Shown in pieces: positions 34,201 through 42,228 of a DNA stretch of 64,000 bases. Numbering within the stretch: position 1 is the first letter of the stretch; each line of letters starts with the position of its first letter. The DNA is taken from NCBI RefSeq assembly GCF_001905735.1, contig NZ_LISW01000004.1, forward strand, positions 310,001 to 374,000, in the 5' to 3' direction. The stretch is from Streptomyces sp. CB01249. GTDB taxonomy: Bacteria; Actinomycetota; Actinomycetes; Streptomycetales; Streptomycetaceae. The notes beneath the pieces were generated by a model that worked only from the letters and a program-made list of their open reading frames with translations, did no database searches and was not told where the DNA came from. Both the position numbers and the translations under genes were made by a program.

Positions 34201-36182
34201 AGGACCTCCGCGATGCGTTCCAGGATCGACGTACGGACCACCCCGTCGCCGATGTCCAGACCGGCGACGACGTCCGTGACGGTGCTCAGGCCGTCCGTCA
34301 TGGCGGCCAGCCGGTCCCCGAGTGCGGCGGCGTCGGTGACCGTGGCGAGCTCGGCGGCCTCCTCGGTGAGGCGGGCGATGTCCTCGTGGTACCCGGCGAA
34401 CGCGTCGTCCCTGGCCAGGAAGGCGACCGCGCGGCGGGCGGCCGCCTCGATGTCCTCGGCGGTGGTGGCGGTGAGCTCCGCGATGCGCTCGGTGTCCGCG
34501 TACCGCATCTCGGCGAGGGTCGCCAGGTGGCCGTGCGCGCCGCGCAGCTCGGTGAGGCGGTCGACCCACTCGGCGGCGGTGCGCGGGGCCTCGCCGCGTA
34601 CCCGGCGGACCAGGGTGGTGATGCGTTCGGCGGTCTCGGCGAGCGCGTCGGCGGCCTGCCGGGTGAGGGCCTGGACCGCCTCGAACTCCGCGACGACCTG
34701 GCGCGCGGTCTCCCGCAGCTCGCCCAAGGGCTCCGCGAGCCCGCCGAGTTCGGTGTCGTCCAGCCAGTGGTAGCGGTCCCCCGCCCGGACGCAGTCGGCG
34801 ACCAGCCGGTCGTACACGGCGGCCGTCGGCGTCGTCTCGGACGCGGCGTGCGCGAGGGCCAGGCAGTCGGAGATCCCGCGCACGAGGTCGGCGTTGCCGA
34901 CCCGGGCCAGGGGGCCTTCGCCCGCCGGGCGGGACGCGGCGTACGTGTCGGAGACGTACGGCGTCTGCCAGCGCTGCAACGGATGGACGCGCGCAGCGCC
35001 GCCCTCGCCGCCCTCCACCGGGTCGCGCAGCACGACGAGCGTGCCGTCGTCCAGCAGCGCGTGGCCCCGGCCCTGGAGCGGGGTCGCCACCTCCTGGCGG
35101 ATGACGTTGTACGGAAGCAGCAGGCTGCGGCCGTCCTGGCGGGACCGGAAGACGTACAGCACGTCCTCGCCGTTCGGGGAGCGGACCGCCTCCTCGAAGA
35201 CCGGGTCGGTGAGCGGCTGCGCGATGTCGAAGGTCCGGGCCTCGCCGGTCGTCAGATAGAAGCCGCCGGGGAAGATGATCCCCTGGTCCTCCGGGAGCCG
35301 CTGGCAGGCCGGGCCGATGCCGTCGAGGCGGGTGACGGTCCCGAGCAGCGCGTTGAAGACGAGGTACCGCCGCGCCTCCTCCTTGTACGGGCGGACCCGC
35401 AGCAGCACGAGCGGGCCCAGCTCCGCGTACTCGACCTCGGCGTCCGCGAGCGACTGGAGGGGTTCGGTGACCGGCTCCTCGTAGATCCCCTCCGGGGTCT
35501 CCGTGTCGTTGACGGTCTTCACGGTGAGCGTGCCGCCCAGCGTGTCCACGTACAGCTCGGCCTCGCAGCCGAGGGCGATGTGCGGGTGGCGGCCCGCGAC
35601 GTGGGCCTCGCGGCCCGCGGTGGTCCAGGTGAAGTCGTGCGACGGCGGGAAGACGTGGTCGCGCTCGCCGCGCGCGTCGAGGAACGCGCCGGGGGAGCCG
35701 TCGGGGTTGAGCGCCCAGCGCAGGACCCGGATGTCCTTCGCGGTGTCGCCGGTACGGAAGACCGCCAGCAGGCGGCCCTCGGTCCGGCGCAGCCGCAGCA
35801 GGCGGGCGGCGCGGAAGTAGCGGTGCAGGCCGTCGAATTCGCGGACGAAGGAGGCATCGGTGAGCGGGGTGCCGGTGCCGGGGGTGAGGTCGGCGGCGTA
35901 CAGGGCGAGCACGTCGTCCACGGCGGGTGAGTCCTGCGCGCCCGGGCCGCGCTCGAAGCCGAACAGCAGCTCGCCGCCGAGTGCGACGAGGTCGCGGGGG
36001 GTGGAGGGGCGGTGCGTCCGGATCTGCTCGCTGCCGAGCAGCTGGAGGCCGGTGGCGCCGAACGCCTCGGTGCGGCGGGCGTTGAGGGCGGTGGCCCTGC
36101 GGGCGAGCTCGGTGGCGTGCGTCCGGAGGCGGCGCCGCAGGACGTCGTAGTCCCCGGCGGCGGGGGCGGTCACGGTGTCCAT
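31296..36182 (-). CDS. Large AAA+ ATPase of the DUF3686 'DNA repair ATPase' type
   Basis: 1,628 aa. The N-terminal ~480 residues are beta-rich (DUF3686-like). A long helical/coiled-coil middle (~480-900) follows, then a C-terminal AAA+ domain with Walker A PPGYGKTT (~1258-1265), Walker B NTLLYLDDIQ (~1320-1330) and a sensor region CMAGNPYTESGARFQVPDML. The family name reflects early annotation only; biochemical function is unknown. Its neighbours are a YqiK-like flotillin and a YqiJ/NfeD-like membrane protein upstream and an RCK channel downstream, all on one strand. That context points to a membrane-stress machine rather than DNA repair. AAGGAGA precedes the ATG. Confidence 0.87.
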   Translation of the reverse strand: MDTVTAPAAGDYDVLRRRLRTHATELARRATALNARRTEAFGATGLQLLGSEQIRTHRPSTPRDLVALGGELLFGFERGPGAQDSPAVDDVLALYAADLTPGTGTPLTDASFVREFDGLHRYFRAARLLRLRRTEGRLLAVFRTGDTAKDIRVLRWALNPDGSPGAFLDARGERDHVFPPSHDFTWTTAGREAHVAGRHPHIALGCEAELYVDTLGGTLTVKTVNDTETPEGIYEEPVTEPLQSLADAEVEYAELGPLVLLRVRPYKEEARRYLVFNALLGTVTRLDGIGPACQRLPEDQGIIFPGGFYLTTGEARTFDIAQPLTDPVFEEAVRSPNGEDVLYVFRSRQDGRSLLLPYNVIRQEVATPLQGRGHALLDDGTLVVLRDPVEGGEGGAARVHPLQRWQTPYVSDTYAASRPAGEGPLARVGNADLVRGISDCLALAHAASETTPTAAVYDRLVADCVRAGDRYHWLDDTELGGLAEPLGELRETARQVVAEFEAVQALTRQAADALAETAERITTLVRRVRGEAPRTAAEWVDRLTELRGAHGHLATLAEMRYADTERIAELTATTAEDIEAAARRAVAFLARDDAFAGYHEDIARLTEEAAELATVTDAAALGDRLAAMTDGLSTVTDVVAGLDIGDGVVRTSILERIAEVLGAVNRARATLDARRRALADHEGRAEFAAESALLGQAVTAALAAADTPESCDEQLARLLLQLENLEARFAEYDDFLAELGERRTEVYEAFSARRQGLQDELARRTERLADSAARVLETVARRSAALPDADAVHTYFASDPMVAKVRRTAEELRALGDTVRAEELDGQLLAARQEAGRALRDRDELYADGGSVIRLGRHRFAVNTQPFELTLVPQDGTLAFAVTGTDYRMPVTDPEFAATRPYWDQTLPSESPAVYRGEHLAARLLDEHGADRLASLDDGELATLVRESAAAAYDEGYQRGVHDEDATAILAALLRLHAGAGLLRFPAAVRAAAQLFWAHGTDEARRTSWTRRARSLARARETFGLAPAVAALQEEWASVIGGERPRTVAAYLFEELTGGPEGFATGASVRAFLDKFRHATGTSAYDDDLTALADDLPARRQLVEGWLTSYAEASGTDLDPGDLAEAVAVELCPEGLLGRYEADAPLTETVDGLLGVHPRIERGRLTVRIDELLARTEEFRTEVVPGFRAYQRRRTALVAAERTRLRLDDHRPRVMSAFVRNQLLDEVYLPLIGDSLAKQLSTSDADRRTDSQGLLLLVSPPGYGKTTLMEYVADRLGLVLVKISGPNLGHDVTSLDPAQAGSATARQEIEKINFALEAGNNTLLYLDDIQHTSPELLQKFIPLCDATRRIEGVRDGEPRTYDLRGKRFAVCMAGNPYTESGARFQVPDMLANRADVWNLGEVLSGREDTFALSFVENALTANPVLAPLAGRSRDDLALLLRLAAEDPTARPEQLEHPYAPAEVERITAVLRHLLRARDTVLAVNAAYIASAAQTDATRTEPPFRLQGSYRNMNRIAERIAPVMNDAELSAVVADHYAGEAQTLTSGAEAALLKLAALRGTLTPAQAERWAALCSSYVRTQALGGPEGDPMTRAVAALGLLADRIAAVETAIGRAADPRHLLARHPEDR

Positions 36183-36224
36183 GGGATGCGGTCTCCTTGC
36201 GGTGCGGTGCGGCTTGCGGCGGTG

Positions 36225-36245
36225 TCCTCAATCGCCGGACGGGCT
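36225..36245 (+). repeat. Dispersed intergenic repeat, copy 2
   Basis: TCCTCAATCGCCGGACGGGCT, one base different from copy 1, between the flotillin terminator and the ATPase start. With copy 3 it forms a 21-bp inverted pair around a hairpin. Confidence 0.7.
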
Positions 36246-36277
36246 TGGGAGGTCGCCGGGTGGACTGGAAGTGACCG

Positions 36278-36306
36278 CCGGGCGGGGGCTTGAAAACCCC
36301 GCCCGG
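36278..36306 (-). terminator. Hairpin downstream of the first flotillin gene
   Basis: 10-bp stem CCGGGCGGGG / CCCCGCCCGG with a 9-nt loop, about 50 nt past the flotillin stop. It may terminate or attenuate transcription before the ATPase gene. It is enclosed by the inverted copies 2 and 3 of the dispersed repeat. Confidence 0.6.
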
Positions 36307-36315
36307 CCCCACCCC

Positions 36316-36336
36316 AGCCCGTCCGGCGGTTGAGGA
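36316..36336 (-). repeat. Dispersed intergenic repeat, copy 3 (inverted)
   Basis: AGCCCGTCCGGCGGTTGAGGA, the reverse complement of TCCTCAACCGCCGGACGGGCT, just after the flotillin stop. The opposite orientation to copy 2 gives a potential long stem across 36225-36336. Confidence 0.7.
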
Positions 36337-36358
36337 CGGGCGGGGCTCGGTGGGGCGG

Positions 36359-38473
36359 TCAGGCCGCGGACCCCTCAGGCACCGGCGTGCCGTTCAGGCC
36401 CGCCGGGACCAGACCGCTGACCGGGACATCCGCGAGCCCCAGCGAGCGCGCGTGGTCCAGCAGTGCGCGGACCTGGTCCGCACCGACCCCGGCCCCCGGC
36501 GCGGCCATCATCCGCATGAGCAGCGCCGACACCGTCAGGTTCTGGATGTCACCCGTGGAGACCGAGGACAGCACCCGTGTCAGGTCCTCCGTGAACGAGG
36601 ACTCGCCGTTCAGCCACGGACCGGCAAGCGCCTTCGCCGTGTCGGAGTTGTCCACGAAGCCGTCCAGGCTCTTGCCCATCGAGATGGACGAGACCAGCCG
36701 GTCGAAGAAGACCGACTCGCCGCCGACGATGTCGATGTCCGCGTTCTCCAGGCCCGTGGCCAGGACCGTCGCCTGCGCCTCGGCGACCTGCCGCTGCACG
36801 TCCAGACCGGCGAGCCGGATCTCCTTCTCGGCGGCCAGCCGCAGCCGGTACTCTTCGTGACCCCGCGACGCGTCGTCCAGCGCCGCCATCGCGGCCGCCT
36901 TCTCCGTGAGGCCCGCGGCCTCCGCCTTCAGCTTCTCGCCGATCATCGCCGCGTCGGCCGACGCCTGCGCCTGCGTACCCTCCGCGTCCGCGAGGGCCTT
37001 GAGGCGGGCACCCTCGGCCTCCGCCTTGAGCCGCGCGGACGTGGCCTCGGCCTCGGCGAGCCCCGTCTTCTCGATCACCTCCGCCGCCGCGTCCCGCACC
37101 TGGACGTCCGCGAGGCCGGGCGCCGCCGACTCCGCCTGGATGCCCTCGGCGAGCCGCAGCTTGGCCTGTGCGTCGAGATCGGCGGTCTTCAGCCGGGCCT
37201 CGGCGAGCGTCAGCTGCTCCGCCGCCCGGTGGGTGGCCGCGGCCTCCGCCGCCTCGGCCGCCTTGATGTCCTTGACCAGCCGCTCCTGCGCCTCCGCCTC
37301 GGCGGCGATGATGACCGACTTACGGGTGCGCTCGGACTCCTCGACGGACCGCAGCGTCTTGATGGACTCCTCCTGCTCGGCGACCGTACGGTCCACCGCG
37401 ATGCGCTCGCGGATGACGTCGGCGACCTCGCGGCGCTCCGCCTCGACCTCCTTCGTCGCGGCGATGCGGTTCAGCTCGGTCTCGCGCTCGCGCCCGATGA
37501 CCTCCAGCATCCGGTCCTTCTCGATGCGCTCGTTCTCCACGGCGATGACCCGCTCGCGGTTCTTCTGCGCGACGGCGATCTCCCGGGCCTGGTTCTCCCG
37601 CTGGATGCCCAGCTGCTCCTCGGTCTTGATGAACGCGGCCTGAGCCCCCAGGCGTTCCTCCTCCTGGACCCGGGCGGTCGCCGCCTCCTCGCGGGCCCGC
37701 AGCGTCTCGACCTCGCGGCGCTGCTTGATCTCCGCCTCGGCCTGCCGGCGCTCCAGCTCCAGGATGGTCTCCCGGGCGTCGACGTCCTGTCGGGTGATCT
37801 CCTTCTGCTCGGTGCGCTGGAACTCATTGGTGCGGACGTGCTCGATCGCGGTCAGCTCGGTGATCTTCCGGATGCCCTGGGCGTCCAGGATGTTGGCGCC
37901 GTCGAGCTGCGCCATCGGGGTCTGCTCCAGGAAGTCGATCGCCGCGTCGTCCAGGTGGTAGCCGTTCAGGTCGGTACCGATGACCCGGATGATCCGGTCG
38001 CGGAACTCCTCGCGCTTCGTGTACAGGTCCACGAAGTCCAGCTGCTTGCCGACGGTCTTCAGCGCCTCGGAGAACTTCGCGGCGAAGAACTCCTGGATGG
38101 CGGCCTTGTCGCTGGCGCGCACGGTGCCGATGGACTGGGCGACCTTCTTGACGTCCTCGACGGTCTTGTTGACCCGCACGAAGAACGTGATGTGGATGTC
38201 GGCGCGGATGTTGTCCTGGCAGATCAGGCCCTCACGCCCGGTGCGCCGGATCTCGATGGTCTTGACCGAGATGTCCATGGACTCGGCCTTGTGCAGCACC
38301 GGCAGGACGACGGCACCGGTGAAGGTCACGTCGACCTTCTTGGTCTTGGAGATGATCAGGGCCTTGCCCTGCTCCACCTTGCGGAAGAGCCGGGTGATGA
38401 TCAGCAGAACGGCTACGGCGATGAGGAGGACCACGGCGACGAGCAGGCCGAGGCCCAAGGAGATGGCATCCAT
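36359..38473 (-). CDS. Flotillin-family protein (YqiK-like)
   Basis: 704 aa. One N-terminal membrane helix (~5-28, LGLLVAVVLLIAVAVLLI) is followed by an SPFH/band-7 domain (~30-200, VEQGKALIISKTKKVDVTF, ICQDNIRADIHITFFVRV). A very long Ala/Glu/Arg coiled-coil (~205-560) comes next, and a C-terminal flotillin domain with a Gly/Pro-rich end. Flotillins scaffold membrane microdomains. The size and coiled-coil match YqiK rather than FloA. It sits between the NfeD/YqiJ-like gene (upstream, 117 nt, with a parS in the gap) and the DUF3686 ATPase gene. This is flotillin 1 of 2 in the window. Confidence 0.92.
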   Translation of the reverse strand: MDAISLGLGLLVAVVLLIAVAVLLIITRLFRKVEQGKALIISKTKKVDVTFTGAVVLPVLHKAESMDISVKTIEIRRTGREGLICQDNIRADIHITFFVRVNKTVEDVKKVAQSIGTVRASDKAAIQEFFAAKFSEALKTVGKQLDFVDLYTKREEFRDRIIRVIGTDLNGYHLDDAAIDFLEQTPMAQLDGANILDAQGIRKITELTAIEHVRTNEFQRTEQKEITRQDVDARETILELERRQAEAEIKQRREVETLRAREEAATARVQEEERLGAQAAFIKTEEQLGIQRENQAREIAVAQKNRERVIAVENERIEKDRMLEVIGRERETELNRIAATKEVEAERREVADVIRERIAVDRTVAEQEESIKTLRSVEESERTRKSVIIAAEAEAQERLVKDIKAAEAAEAAATHRAAEQLTLAEARLKTADLDAQAKLRLAEGIQAESAAPGLADVQVRDAAAEVIEKTGLAEAEATSARLKAEAEGARLKALADAEGTQAQASADAAMIGEKLKAEAAGLTEKAAAMAALDDASRGHEEYRLRLAAEKEIRLAGLDVQRQVAEAQATVLATGLENADIDIVGGESVFFDRLVSSISMGKSLDGFVDNSDTAKALAGPWLNGESSFTEDLTRVLSSVSTGDIQNLTVSALLMRMMAAPGAGVGADQVRALLDHARSLGLADVPVSGLVPAGLNGTPVPEGSAA

Positions 38474-38509
38474 GACAGTCCTTGGCGGCAGGTGGTGCGG
38501 AAATGAGCG

Positions 38510-38523
38510 GTTTCACGTGAAAC
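38510..38523. promoter_or_regulatory. parS: parS centromere site 3
   Basis: Perfect GTTTCACGTGAAAC in the 117-nt gap between the YqiJ-like and flotillin genes, that is inside a presumed operon rather than between transcription units. Confidence 0.92.
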
Positions 38524-38524
38524 A

Positions 38525-38575
38525 CGGCGCGGCGGCACACGGCGTCCGGGCAGCCCGGACGGGCACACCGCGCCG
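38525..38575 (-). other. Compound hairpin between the YqiJ-like and flotillin genes
   Basis: Outer stem CGGCGCGG / CCGCGCCG (38525-38532, 38568-38575) encloses an inner hairpin GTCCGGG-CAG-CCCGGAC (38544-38560). It follows the YqiJ-like stop and precedes parS on the minus strand; it could attenuate or partly terminate transcription. Confidence 0.5.
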
Positions 38576-38590
38576 AGTGGGAGCGGTGGC

Positions 38591-39235
38591 TCAGACGGCG
38601 GGGCCGGAGGCCGTACGGCCGTGCGGCGGACCCGGGTCGAGCGCCTTGTCGTAGGCCGAGACCCAGAAGAACTCCCCGGCCTCGTCGTACGCGTACAGCA
38701 GTCCGGCGCAGCCGGAGGTCAGCTCCGCGTCGACGGGCTCCAGTTGGCGCACCTGGACGGTGGCAGTGGTCCCGTCGTCGGCGGTGACCTCGGCCTGGCC
38801 GAAGTCCGTGGAGACCGAGCCGGTACGGATCGTGCAGACGCGGCCCAGGAAGTCCTGGCGCGATGGCGGAGGCTGGTCCGGGAAGACGCGCCGGAAGTGG
38901 TGGACGAGCAGCCGCACCGCGCCCCAGGCGAGCAGCAGCGCCCCGGCGAGCACCGCGCAGGACAGCACGGCGCGCAGCGGCCCGATGGCGCCCGAGCGGT
39001 GCACCAGGACCGAACCGGTCAGGGCGGAGAACCAGCCGACGGCGATCATCAGGGACACCGAGACGGTGACCGGGACGCCTCCGACGCCCGCGAGATCGGT
39101 GTCCAGGTCGGCGTCGAAGGAGTGGTGGTCGGCCGCGCCGACCAGGACGAGCAGCCAGAAGGCGATGACGACGACCAGCGCGGCGGCGAAGAGTACGGCC
39201 GGGAAGGACAGTGTCGCGTCCAGGAATTCCCGCAT
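38591..39235 (-). CDS. YqiJ/NfeD-like membrane protein with OB-fold domain
   Basis: 214 aa. Three hydrophobic segments (LSFPAVLFAAALVVVIAFWL, VSVSLMIAVGWFSALTGSVL, LRAVLSCAVLAGALLLAWGA) precede a C-terminal OB-like domain (~125-200) with a FLGRVCTIRTGSVSTDFGQA start. This is the layout of YqiJ/DUF1449 and NfeD partners that are encoded next to flotillins. It heads the minus-strand set with flotillin, the DUF3686 ATPase and the RCK channel. ATG at 39235. A 20-bp inverted-repeat motif shared with the second flotillin/NfeD operon lies ~200 nt upstream. Confidence 0.82.
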   Translation of the reverse strand: MREFLDATLSFPAVLFAAALVVVIAFWLLVLVGAADHHSFDADLDTDLAGVGGVPVTVSVSLMIAVGWFSALTGSVLVHRSGAIGPLRAVLSCAVLAGALLLAWGAVRLLVHHFRRVFPDQPPPSRQDFLGRVCTIRTGSVSTDFGQAEVTADDGTTATVQVRQLEPVDAELTSGCAGLLYAYDEAGEFFWVSAYDKALDPGPPHGRTASGPAV

Positions 39236-39541
39236 CGGTACCGACCCCCTGCCGTTCCGTCGGCGGTGTCGCCGACGCCTGCGCGGACCGGTCGGGGACC
39301 ACGGCGCCGCGGTGTCACCCTCGACGACACCACGGCGGCCGGGTCTTCCCCCGATCCCCCGTGCACCCCCGTGTTTCCCCCGTTGGTCCCCCGGTTGGTG
39401 CTGACAGGATCGTGTCATCCTGGGCGGCCCGATCGCATTGCCGGAACACGGCAACGTTCGCCGCCCCCCGATGCCGGGCACCGGCACCGCCTCCCGTGCG
39501 TTGGGCTGGTGACGGTACGGAATGGAAACGGAGGCGGACGC
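39236..39541. promoter_or_regulatory. Divergent control region of the YqiJ-flotillin set and the PucR-type gene
   Basis: 306 nt without a gene. It holds a GGTGTC-N9-GACACC dyad (39311-39331) nearer the YqiJ-like gene and the shared flotillin-operon motif at 39436-39455. The PucR-type gene has GGAGG at 39530-39534. No convincing -10/-35 pair could be assigned. Confidence 0.5.
39436..39455. promoter_or_regulatory. Shared flotillin-operon inverted-repeat motif, site A
   Basis: CATTGCCGGAACACGGCAAC, with arms TTGCCG/CGGCAA around five bases. Nineteen of twenty bases match the site at 47496-47515 upstream of the second NfeD/flotillin pair, in the same orientation relative to the operons. A candidate binding site for the divergent PucR-type regulator. 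Confidence 0.6.
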
Positions 39542-40627
39542 GTGGCGGAACCGGTGATTCCCGACAGTTTTCTGGAGGGTTACGCACGGATACTGGGGGA
39601 GGTGGCCGTCTCGGGCCGGCGGCTCACCCGCGAGGAGCTGGACTCCCGCCGCGCCCTGGGCAGGGAGGCCGCCGAAGCCGGCCACCAGCTCCGCGCCCTG
39701 GTCCGCATGCATCTCGCCGAGACCCGCGCCGCCTGGCCCGCCCCCGCCCCCGGCGCGACTCCGGCCGCCACGGCCGCAGCCACGGACAGCGTGCTGGCCG
39801 CCATGGAGCAGGCGGTCGACGCCTTCGCGGACGGCTTCGAGCGCGCCCAGCGCCTCACCGTGCGCCGCGAGGAGGCCGCCAGACGGGAGTTCATCGACGA
39901 CCTGCTGTACGGGCGCAGCGATCTCGGCCGGCTCGCCGAGCGGGCCACCCGTTTCGGGCTGCGCCTCTCGCGCGCCCACGCCGTGGCGGTCGCGACGGGC
40001 CCGGAGGCGTACACCGAGACGGAGGCGGTGCCCCGGCACGTGGAGTCGGCGATGCTGGCCCGGTTCGGCGGGCGCAAGATCCTGCTCACCACGAAGGACG
40101 GCCGCATGGTGTGCGTCGCGCCCGGCAGCCAGCCCGACGTCCTGCGCTACTTCGCGAAGCAGGCGCACGCGGCGACGGACGGCGGCCGGGTCGCCGTCGG
40201 CCGCGCCCACCGGGGCCCCGGCGGCGTCGTCCAGTCGTACGACGAGGCGCTCGACGCGCTGGACCTGGCGGACCGGATGGACCTGGACGACCCCGTGCTG
40301 TTCGCCGCCGACCTGCTGGTCTACCCGGTGCTGACCCGGGACCGGCAGGCCATGGCCGATCTCGTACGCAGTGAGCTCGGCCCGCTCCAGAAGGCCAGGG
40401 GCGGCGCCGAACCGCTCCTCAAGACGCTGTCGGTGTACTTCGACGCGGGCTGTGTCGCCGCCGAGACCGCCCGCCGCCTCTCGCTGAGCGTCCGGGCCCT
40501 CACGTACCGACTGGAACGCATCCACCAGCTGACCGGCTCCGACCCGGCGGACCCCCAGCACCGCTACACGCTCCAGACCGCGGTGATCGGCGCCCGCCTC
40601 CTCGACTGGCCCGCCAAAGACCTCTGA
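39542..40627 (+). CDS. PucR/CdaR-family transcriptional regulator
   Basis: 361 aa from a GTG with GGAGG seven bases upstream. An N-terminal helical region with an Ala/Pro-rich stretch (~55-85) is followed by a GGDEF-like middle domain (~125-260). The C-terminal PucR helix-turn-helix lies at ~300-355 (TLSVYFDAGCVAAETARRLS, LSVRALTYRLERIHQLTG). Family members activate genes for nitrogen or sugar-acid metabolism or local operons. Being divergent from the YqiJ-flotillin-ATPase-RCK set makes it the likely regulator of that set; this is inference from position. Confidence 0.87.
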   Translation: MAEPVIPDSFLEGYARILGEVAVSGRRLTREELDSRRALGREAAEAGHQLRALVRMHLAETRAAWPAPAPGATPAATAAATDSVLAAMEQAVDAFADGFERAQRLTVRREEAARREFIDDLLYGRSDLGRLAERATRFGLRLSRAHAVAVATGPEAYTETEAVPRHVESAMLARFGGRKILLTTKDGRMVCVAPGSQPDVLRYFAKQAHAATDGGRVAVGRAHRGPGGVVQSYDEALDALDLADRMDLDDPVLFAADLLVYPVLTRDRQAMADLVRSELGPLQKARGGAEPLLKTLSVYFDAGCVAAETARRLSLSVRALTYRLERIHQLTGSDPADPQHRYTLQTAVIGARLLDWPAKDL

Positions 40628-40727
40628 GCCCGACAGGGCCTCGCTCCACATGCGGGAGCGGCGGGCTCCGCCTAGCGTGATCATCCGGGGGATTCCGGCG
40701 GTGTGCGCAGCGAGGGAGATCCGCCCC

Positions 40728-42224
40728 ATGGCCCGTGAAGCAGGTCCCCGAGAAGCAGGAACCCGCAGGGCGAACCCCCGCGAGGACCACCCGGCGCACC
40801 GCTGGTGGGTGCTCGGGGTCATCGGGCTCGCCCAGCTGATGGTGGTGCTCGACGCGACGATCGTGAACATCGCGCTGCCCTCCGCCCAGCAGGACCTCGG
40901 CTTCAGCGACGGCAACCGGCAGTGGATCGTCACGGCGTACGCCCTCGCCTTCGGCTCGCTGCTGCTGCTCGGCGGACGCATCGCCGACCTGGTGGGCCGC
41001 CGGGTGGTCTTCCTGACCGGCCTCGTCGGCTTCGCGGTCGCCTCCGCGATCGGCGGTGCCGCCCCGAGCTTCGAGGTGCTGGTCCTGGCCCGCGCCCTCC
41101 AGGGCGTGTTCGGCGCGCTGCTCGCCCCGGCGGCGCTGTCGCTGCTCACCACGACGTTCACGGTGCCCAAGGAGCGGGCCAAGGCGTTCGGGATCTACGG
41201 CGCCATCGCGGGGGCGGGCGGTGCGGTGGGGCTGCTGCTCGGCGGAGTGCTCACCGAGTACCTGGACTGGCGCTGGTGCCTCTACGTCAACCTGCTCTTC
41301 GCGTTCCTGGCCTTCGTCGGTGGCTGGCGGCTGCTGACCGCGGGGGCGCCTACGGACCGGCCCCGGCTCGACATCCCGGGGACGCTGCTGGTCTCGGCCG
41401 GCCTCTTCTGCATCGTCTACGGCTTCTCGGAGGCCGAGTCGCACGCCTGGAGTTCGCCGCTGACCTGGGGGTTCCTGGTGGCGGGCGCGGTGCTGGTGGC
41501 GGCGTTCGCATGGTGGCAGACCAGGGCGGCGCATCCGCTGCTGCCGATGCGGGTGGTGCTGGACCGGGACCGGGCGGCGTCGTTCCTCGCGATGTTCATC
41601 TCCGGCGGCGGGATGTTCGGCGTCTTCCTCTTCCTCACGTACTACTTGCAGAAGGGCCTCGGCTATTCGCCGGTTTCCACCGGGCTCGCCTTCATCCCGA
41701 TGGTCGCCTGCATGATCGCCTCGTCGGTGACGACGACGAATGTGCTGCTGCTGCGGTTCGGCGCGAAACCGATCGTCCCGACCGGGATGGGCATCGCGGC
41801 CGCCGCGATGGTGTGGATGACGGCCCTGGACCTGAACAGCAGCTACGCCGCCCATGTGCTGCCGCCGCTGCTCTGCCTGGGCATCGGCCTCGGCGCCGTC
41901 TTCGCCACGGCGATGAACCTGGCCACCGCGGGGGTCGGTCCGCGGGACGCCGGGGTGGCCTCGGCGATGGTCAACACCAGCCAGCAGGTCGGCGGCTCCA
42001 TCGGCACGGCCCTGCTGAACACCCTCGCGACCACCGCCGCCGCGAACTACCTGGTGGGCCGCAGGCCGACCCCGCCCGTCGTCGCCCAGGCCCAGCTGGA
42101 GAGCTACTCCACCGCCTACTGGTGGTCCGCGGGCTTCTTCGCCCTCGGGCTCGTCGTCACCCTGTTCCTCTACCGGCCCGGCGCACCCCGCCCGCACCTC
42201 GTGGAGGAACCGGCGCGGGCGTGA
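40728..42224 (+). CDS. MFS drug exporter, DHA2 (EmrB/QacA, 14-TM) family
   Basis: 498 aa with ~14 predicted helices. Motif A occurs as GGRIADLVGRRVVFL, and the first-helix signature as LMVVLDATIVNIALPSAQ. Expected role: proton-driven export of drugs or an endogenous metabolite. AGGGAGA lies eight bases before the ATG at 40728. It is convergent with the deazaflavin-reductase gene (4 nt apart); the marR gene beyond could influence it, but no operator was seen at its promoter. Confidence 0.92.
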   Translation: MAREAGPREAGTRRANPREDHPAHRWWVLGVIGLAQLMVVLDATIVNIALPSAQQDLGFSDGNRQWIVTAYALAFGSLLLLGGRIADLVGRRVVFLTGLVGFAVASAIGGAAPSFEVLVLARALQGVFGALLAPAALSLLTTTFTVPKERAKAFGIYGAIAGAGGAVGLLLGGVLTEYLDWRWCLYVNLLFAFLAFVGGWRLLTAGAPTDRPRLDIPGTLLVSAGLFCIVYGFSEAESHAWSSPLTWGFLVAGAVLVAAFAWWQTRAAHPLLPMRVVLDRDRAASFLAMFISGGGMFGVFLFLTYYLQKGLGYSPVSTGLAFIPMVACMIASSVTTTNVLLLRFGAKPIVPTGMGIAAAAMVWMTALDLNSSYAAHVLPPLLCLGIGLGAVFATAMNLATAGVGPRDAGVASAMVNTSQQVGGSIGTALLNTLATTAAANYLVGRRPTPPVVAQAQLESYSTAYWWSAGFFALGLVVTLFLYRPGAPRPHLVEEPARA

Positions 42225-42228
42225 GGGA

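Noticed and set aside
32553..35930. A 1,125-codon open frame on the plus strand opposite the large ATPase gene
   Set aside because: High-GC shadow frame: composition is Gly/Arg/Val-rich with no recognisable motifs, while the minus-strand frame has Walker motifs and family signatures.
31296..36182. DNA-repair function for the large ATPase based on its family label
   Set aside because: No nuclease, helicase or DNA-binding motif was seen and the neighbours are membrane proteins; the label is historical.
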